In this document: positions 60,631 through 64,000 of the stretch, in pieces
Layout: every line of letters starts with the position of its first letter
Numbering within the stretch: the first letter of the stretch is position 1
Source of the DNA: Prolixibacteraceae bacterium UBA6029
GTDB lineage: Bacteria; Bacteroidota; Bacteroidia; Bacteroidales; Prolixibacteraceae
Assembly (NCBI GenBank): GCA_002429385.1
Contig: DIZL01000062.1
Location: forward strand, 92,839 to 156,838
Reading direction: 5' to 3'
Length of the DNA: 64,000 nt
The notes under the pieces: generated by a model
What the model saw: the letters and a program-made list of their open reading frames with translations, nothing else
Told to the model about the DNA's origin: nothing
Database searches by the model: none
Program-made: the position numbers and the translations under genes

Positions 60631-61680
60631 ATGAATATTGCAAAAAAATGGATCTGTCTATTTATGTTCTTCTTACTATTTGCAATTGATGCTTTTTCTC
60701 AATGTAATTGTGAAGAAATCAAAAGAGATGATGGAACAAATATACTTCAATGTAACGTGATGCAAGTGGCATCTGATCAAACGACACAAATTGGTTTAGG
60801 AGCTGCATCAAATGGTGAAGGCGTCTTTATAACACTCACAGTACGATTTAAGAATAAGGCAGAAAATATTATTAAAGATTTACATATTAGACTGGATGAT
60901 AATAATATGATTTCATTTCCATACGTTAATTCAAGTCTTTCTTATATCGGTAATAGTCAAGTTGCTAATGGTATTTTCTCTGTTTCTGAAATACAGGCAC
61001 CTAAACTTCTAAAATCAGCCATTAAAACGATAAGTTTTAATCTAACGAATGGGCTACAAAGTACATATCAGTTAGATATGAACAAAGATGTTTTAGAGAA
61101 ACAAATTAAATGTATCCCACTATTTCAGACTAATACAAAATTGGATGAAATGGACAAAAGAAATGGATTTAAAACTCTACAATTTGGTAAAAGCATTAAT
61201 GAAATATATGATTATCAATTAACATTTAAGAGCAAAAGTGATGGAGAAGAAATCTATTGCATTTCAAAACCGAATTTGAAAATTGGTAAAATACCGCTAA
61301 AATTTATTGACTGCTATTTTATTAGTAAAAAGTTATCTAAAATCATTATAAATCTGGATGTTTTTGGACGATCTGATATTTCATCTTCTGATGTTAAAGA
61401 TTTTCAAAATATAATGGTTGAAAATTTTGGAGATCCAAAGACAGAAAACTTTAATCCAAAATTTGGTGATTTAACACTTGATGTTTTTGTTACTAAGCAG
61501 AGTTGGGTAGGTAAGGAAGTTAGACTTACATACCGTGAAATTCGGTACACTGATAATATTATTAATAATACGCCCTCTAATACTTTAGAGTATGAGATAA
61601 TTGATTATGAGGCAAAACAAACCGAGGCAAAACTGGAAGAAAACAAACAATTCATAAATTTACATAAAGGAGATTTATAA
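60631..61680 (+). CDS. Secreted hypothetical protein
   Basis: 349-aa protein with a signal peptide (about 1-22, ending at FSQ). Soon after is a CNCEEIKRDDG segment. The sequence is rich in Asn/Lys/Ile with predicted beta structure. No family recognised. AT-rich codon use, like its neighbours. It is followed 37 nt later by another hypothetical gene on the same strand. Confidence 0.7.
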   Translation: MNIAKKWICLFMFFLLFAIDAFSQCNCEEIKRDDGTNILQCNVMQVASDQTTQIGLGAASNGEGVFITLTVRFKNKAENIIKDLHIRLDDNNMISFPYVNSSLSYIGNSQVANGIFSVSEIQAPKLLKSAIKTISFNLTNGLQSTYQLDMNKDVLEKQIKCIPLFQTNTKLDEMDKRNGFKTLQFGKSINEIYDYQLTFKSKSDGEEIYCISKPNLKIGKIPLKFIDCYFISKKLSKIIINLDVFGRSDISSSDVKDFQNIMVENFGDPKTENFNPKFGDLTLDVFVTKQSWVGKEVRLTYREIRYTDNIINNTPSNTLEYEIIDYEAKQTEAKLEENKQFINLHKGDL

Positions 61681-61717
61681 AAAATGAGGTAGATAATAAT
61701 CTTAAAGAACAAATAGT

Positions 61718-62323
61718 ATGCTTTTTTATAATCCAAACATAAGGAGAAAGATTACATATAAAATACCTGTATCTCTTGATGAAGAACAAAAAGAAAAGGA
61801 AGAGTTGCATTCTTATTCTGTTTTTACAGATGATTTCAAAGAGAAAGAAATTGTCTTTAATGACAGAATAATAAATGTCTATCAATACAATCCAAAAAAT
61901 TACTTTTTAGATTCATTGAAAGTTTATGATGAATTAAATGAAATGATAAAAAGGTATTATTTTGATATTGTTGAAAAGGTAGATTCAATCCGTGCAGACA
62001 GGATTGATTCTATAATTCTTGAATTTGTTGAGTCAGTTAATCAAAGAAACCATAATTCTTGCTATGGATTTCTCGAAATCAAAGATGATAATAAAGGAGA
62101 ATATTATAAACTTTCGTTTAATAGGGTTGATAGTTTTTTGGGGTACAAAAAAATATTGAAATTATTCAAAAATGAAGTCGGTGATTTTATTAGAGAAGAA
62201 TTTTATGATTCAAAAAAAGACATACTTCAATTTGTGTTGGAGAATAAATACGAATATTATGAGTCTGATTTGGAAAAAAGAGCTCAAAATATATTAAAAA
62301 ATGGGTGGTATGGTGAATTATAA
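61718..62323 (+). CDS. Hypothetical protein
   Basis: 201-aa, very charged and AT-rich protein without signal or membrane segment. No recognised family. It is closely spaced with the preceding secreted protein gene, so they may be a unit. Confidence 0.62.
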   Translation: MLFYNPNIRRKITYKIPVSLDEEQKEKEELHSYSVFTDDFKEKEIVFNDRIINVYQYNPKNYFLDSLKVYDELNEMIKRYYFDIVEKVDSIRADRIDSIILEFVESVNQRNHNSCYGFLEIKDDNKGEYYKLSFNRVDSFLGYKKILKLFKNEVGDFIREEFYDSKKDILQFVLENKYEYYESDLEKRAQNILKNGWYGEL

Positions 62324-62375
62324 AAGACAAAAAGCCAGCCGTTAGCGGCAATAATTATATAGTAAATAGTAAAAA

Positions 62376-63149
62376 ATGAGTATAAATCGACTTTTGTTTA
62401 AAAACTCTTTTACTTCAGACCGGATATCACCTTGGATTTGTCCTACTTGTCAAATAGGTGTTTTAATAGGTGACAAAAAAAATATTACAGTTTACGAGGG
62501 GTCTGGATCTAAAACAGCTCATGATCATCCTGGATGGGAACCTTCGTGGATTTACGGTGGATTTAGCGGTATTTTAACATGTAGTAATTCATATTGTTCT
62601 GAGATGGTAAGTATTATTGGTAGAATGGACTTAATCGAAATATATGAACATAATGAAGAACTTGACTGTTGGGAAACTGGCAGATATAATGAACTTACAC
62701 CGATTCAATTCTATCCAACCATCAATATTTTCAAGATAAATATAGATGTGCCGAAGAAGATTGCAGACATTATTATTAAAGCATTTAGTCTTTACTGGGT
62801 GGACCTTTCGTCATGTGCAAATAAAATACGCACTGTTGCTGAATACATTATGGATAATAAAAAAATACCAAAAACATGTTTAAACCATGGTAAACGAAGA
62901 AGGTATAAATTGCATGAAAGGATTGTATTATTCAAAAAAATTAATACAGACGAAGCCGAACATTTAATGGCTATTAAATGGATTGGAAATAGTGGAAGCC
63001 ATCAAATCGACGGCTTAACCAAAGATGATATTTTGGATAGCTTTGAGATATTGGAACATGTGATTACAAAATTGTACGAGACTGATAGTACCCGCATTAA
63101 AAAACTTAGTAGAAATATTAATAAAAGAAAAAAACCGATGGGAAAATAG
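62376..63149 (+). CDS. DUF4145 domain protein
   Basis: 257-aa protein. An N-terminal zinc-finger-like CPTCQ (about residues 22-26) pairs with CSNSYC near residue 68-73. The C-terminal DUF4145 helix segment (RTVAEYIMD..., then AIKWIGNSGSHQIDG) is preserved. DUF4145 proteins often occur in defence and restriction loci, sometimes fused to nucleases. Here no partner is obvious. Confidence 0.8.
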   Translation: MSINRLLFKNSFTSDRISPWICPTCQIGVLIGDKKNITVYEGSGSKTAHDHPGWEPSWIYGGFSGILTCSNSYCSEMVSIIGRMDLIEIYEHNEELDCWETGRYNELTPIQFYPTINIFKINIDVPKKIADIIIKAFSLYWVDLSSCANKIRTVAEYIMDNKKIPKTCLNHGKRRRYKLHERIVLFKKINTDEAEHLMAIKWIGNSGSHQIDGLTKDDILDSFEILEHVITKLYETDSTRIKKLSRNINKRKKPMGK

Positions 63150-63366
63150 ACAAAATTAAAGCAACAATCAACAGCACTCTCCTGTATCGGATTATGGTAC
63201 TCAACCAACCGACTTCCAAACTCAACACACTTCATCACCCCACGAACACACACTGCCCCTCGTGTGAGTGCCAGCTGTAACGAAGGGGGTTGTTGGTTTT
63301 GCGTTTGCAACGTAGGTTTGTATTCAAATTTGGAAAGTGGATAAGAACAGGTTTAAATATAGAATC

Positions 63367-63573
63367 ATGAGCAACATTAAACTTTTTGAAAGCAAGCAAA
63401 TACGTTCAGAATGGAACGAGTCGGAACAAAAATAGTATTTTTCTGTTCAGGATGTTGTCGAAGTTTTAACAGATAGTTCTGATGTAAAGCAGTATATAAA
63501 GAGAATTTTGAGCCGCGATGAGTCGCTTAAAAGCAACTGGGGTACAATTTTTACCCTGGTTGGCTGTAAATAA
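63367..63573 (+). pseudogene. Bro-N pseudogene with premature TAG
   Basis: Reads MSNIKLFESKQIRSEWNESEQK-stop-YFSVQDVVEVL in one frame, where the intact family has a Trp: the TAG at 63433-63435 is one base from TGG. The frame ends at TAA 63571-63573, after about 67 codons. It is a decayed relative of the 59.5-kb gene. Confidence 0.75.
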
Positions 63574-63616
63574 AGAATGGCTTTATAACATTTAAACACA
63601 ATATAACTTCCAAATA

Positions 63617-63724
63617 ATGACCAAAGAATCAGCCATTCAGTTATTTGAGCAAAAACAGGTTCGCTCGCTGTTCCACAACGTGCAGGAAAAATGGTATTCA
63701 AAGTTATCGCAACCAGATAGTTAG
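63617..63724 (+). pseudogene. Second truncated Bro-N-like fragment
   Basis: 35 codons that resemble only the Bro-N start (AIQLFEQKQVRSLFHNVQEKWYS) and then stop. A second relic, 44 nt after the first. Confidence 0.65.
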
Positions 63725-63766
63725 TGTTTTGATTGAAAAGAGTATTTTTGTAAAAAAGATATAGCT

Positions 63767-63979
63767 ATGAAATCCGATGCAAGTACCACATTGATAGATA
63801 ACTATTTTGGACTATTAAGTAGTTTGAGCAGAGAAGATAAAATTAAACTGATAGCCAGGCTTTCTAATTCTATTGTTGATGAAGTTTCTGAGAAAGAGGA
63901 TGTAGTTGATCGGTTTTTTGGCGCATTTAAATCCGATAAAAGCGCTGAAGAAATTATTAATGATACATCGCTGGTGTAG
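63767..63979 (+). CDS. VapB-like antitoxin component (no toxin visible)
   Basis: 70-aa protein similar to Bacteroidota antitoxins paired with PIN toxins: DNYFGLLSSLSREDKIKLIARLSNSI, then RFFGAFKSDKSAEEII. The usual tail after SAEEII is replaced by NDTSLV, so it may be truncated. The window ends 21 nt later, so a partner cannot be seen. Confidence 0.65.
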   Translation: MKSDASTTLIDNYFGLLSSLSREDKIKLIARLSNSIVDEVSEKEDVVDRFFGAFKSDKSAEEIINDTSLV

Positions 63980-64000
63980 AGTGTGTCCTGAAGTAAACGG

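Overview
The window looks like a chromosome segment of a Bacteroidota bacterium, most likely Bacteroidales/Marinilabiliales-like. The reasons are TAnnTTTG-type promoter elements with no clear Shine-Dalgarno sites, a type IX secretion C-terminal sorting domain, GH97/GH30 hydrolases, a CusA-TolC fusion efflux protein, and families largely confined to the phylum (DUF3822, DUF6132, DUF6660). No rRNA, tRNA or CRISPR array was seen.

1-13.6 kb (housekeeping): partial Ppx/GppA phosphatase, a MntA/HepT toxin-antitoxin pair, cysteine synthase behind a Cys-codon leader peptide and terminator (apparent attenuator), an ABC-2 exporter, a DUF4160/DUF2442 pair, a 1-kb repeat-rich gap, DUF3822-rsmD, a RecD-like helicase, RNase Z, a STAS protein and ribosomal protein S1 with a repeat-expanded N-terminus. 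13.6-25.3 kb: a gap with mirrored palindromic elements, dTDP-rhamnose genes (rfbA, rfbC, rfbD), a phosphohexomutase, a DUF1080 protein, a T9SS-exported CotH-like protein, guaA, NIPSNAP and Yip1 proteins, and a REP-associated transposase flanked by, and containing, its own REP palindrome. 25.4-27.5 kb: a GH97 enzyme.

28.4-39.8 kb is a dense thiol/sulfur island: seven thioredoxin-fold proteins, a ChrA-type transporter, an apparent internally deleted sulfide:quinone oxidoreductase, a YeeE/YedE sulfur transporter, a Crp/Fnr regulator with a candidate operator beside its start, a CoA-disulfide-reductase-like flavoprotein with three rhodanese domains, a NapH-like ferredoxin, a methyltransferase and a separate secreted rhodanese. 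I infer a membrane and periplasmic sulfane-sulfur relay.

40-43 kb is decaying: a frameshifted DNA/RNA nuclease and a frameshifted GxxExxY gene embedded in dispersed AATCGTGT-type repeats. 43.2-51.4 kb encodes a beta-glucan degradation set (two-beta-helix GH55-like protein, GH5, two GH30). 51.4-57.8 kb encodes heavy-metal efflux (adaptor, RND-TolC fusion, Cys-rich DUF6660 protein) with a large palindrome in between. 58-64 kb is visibly AT-rich, all genes on one strand, with HigBA-type and antitoxin genes, one intact and two decayed Bro-N genes and DUF4145; it resembles a cassette or island region.

Across the window, at least five intergenic loci carry short repeats with the same 11-nt period but different unit sequences. 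This is the most unusual structural signal here, together with the cysteine attenuator.
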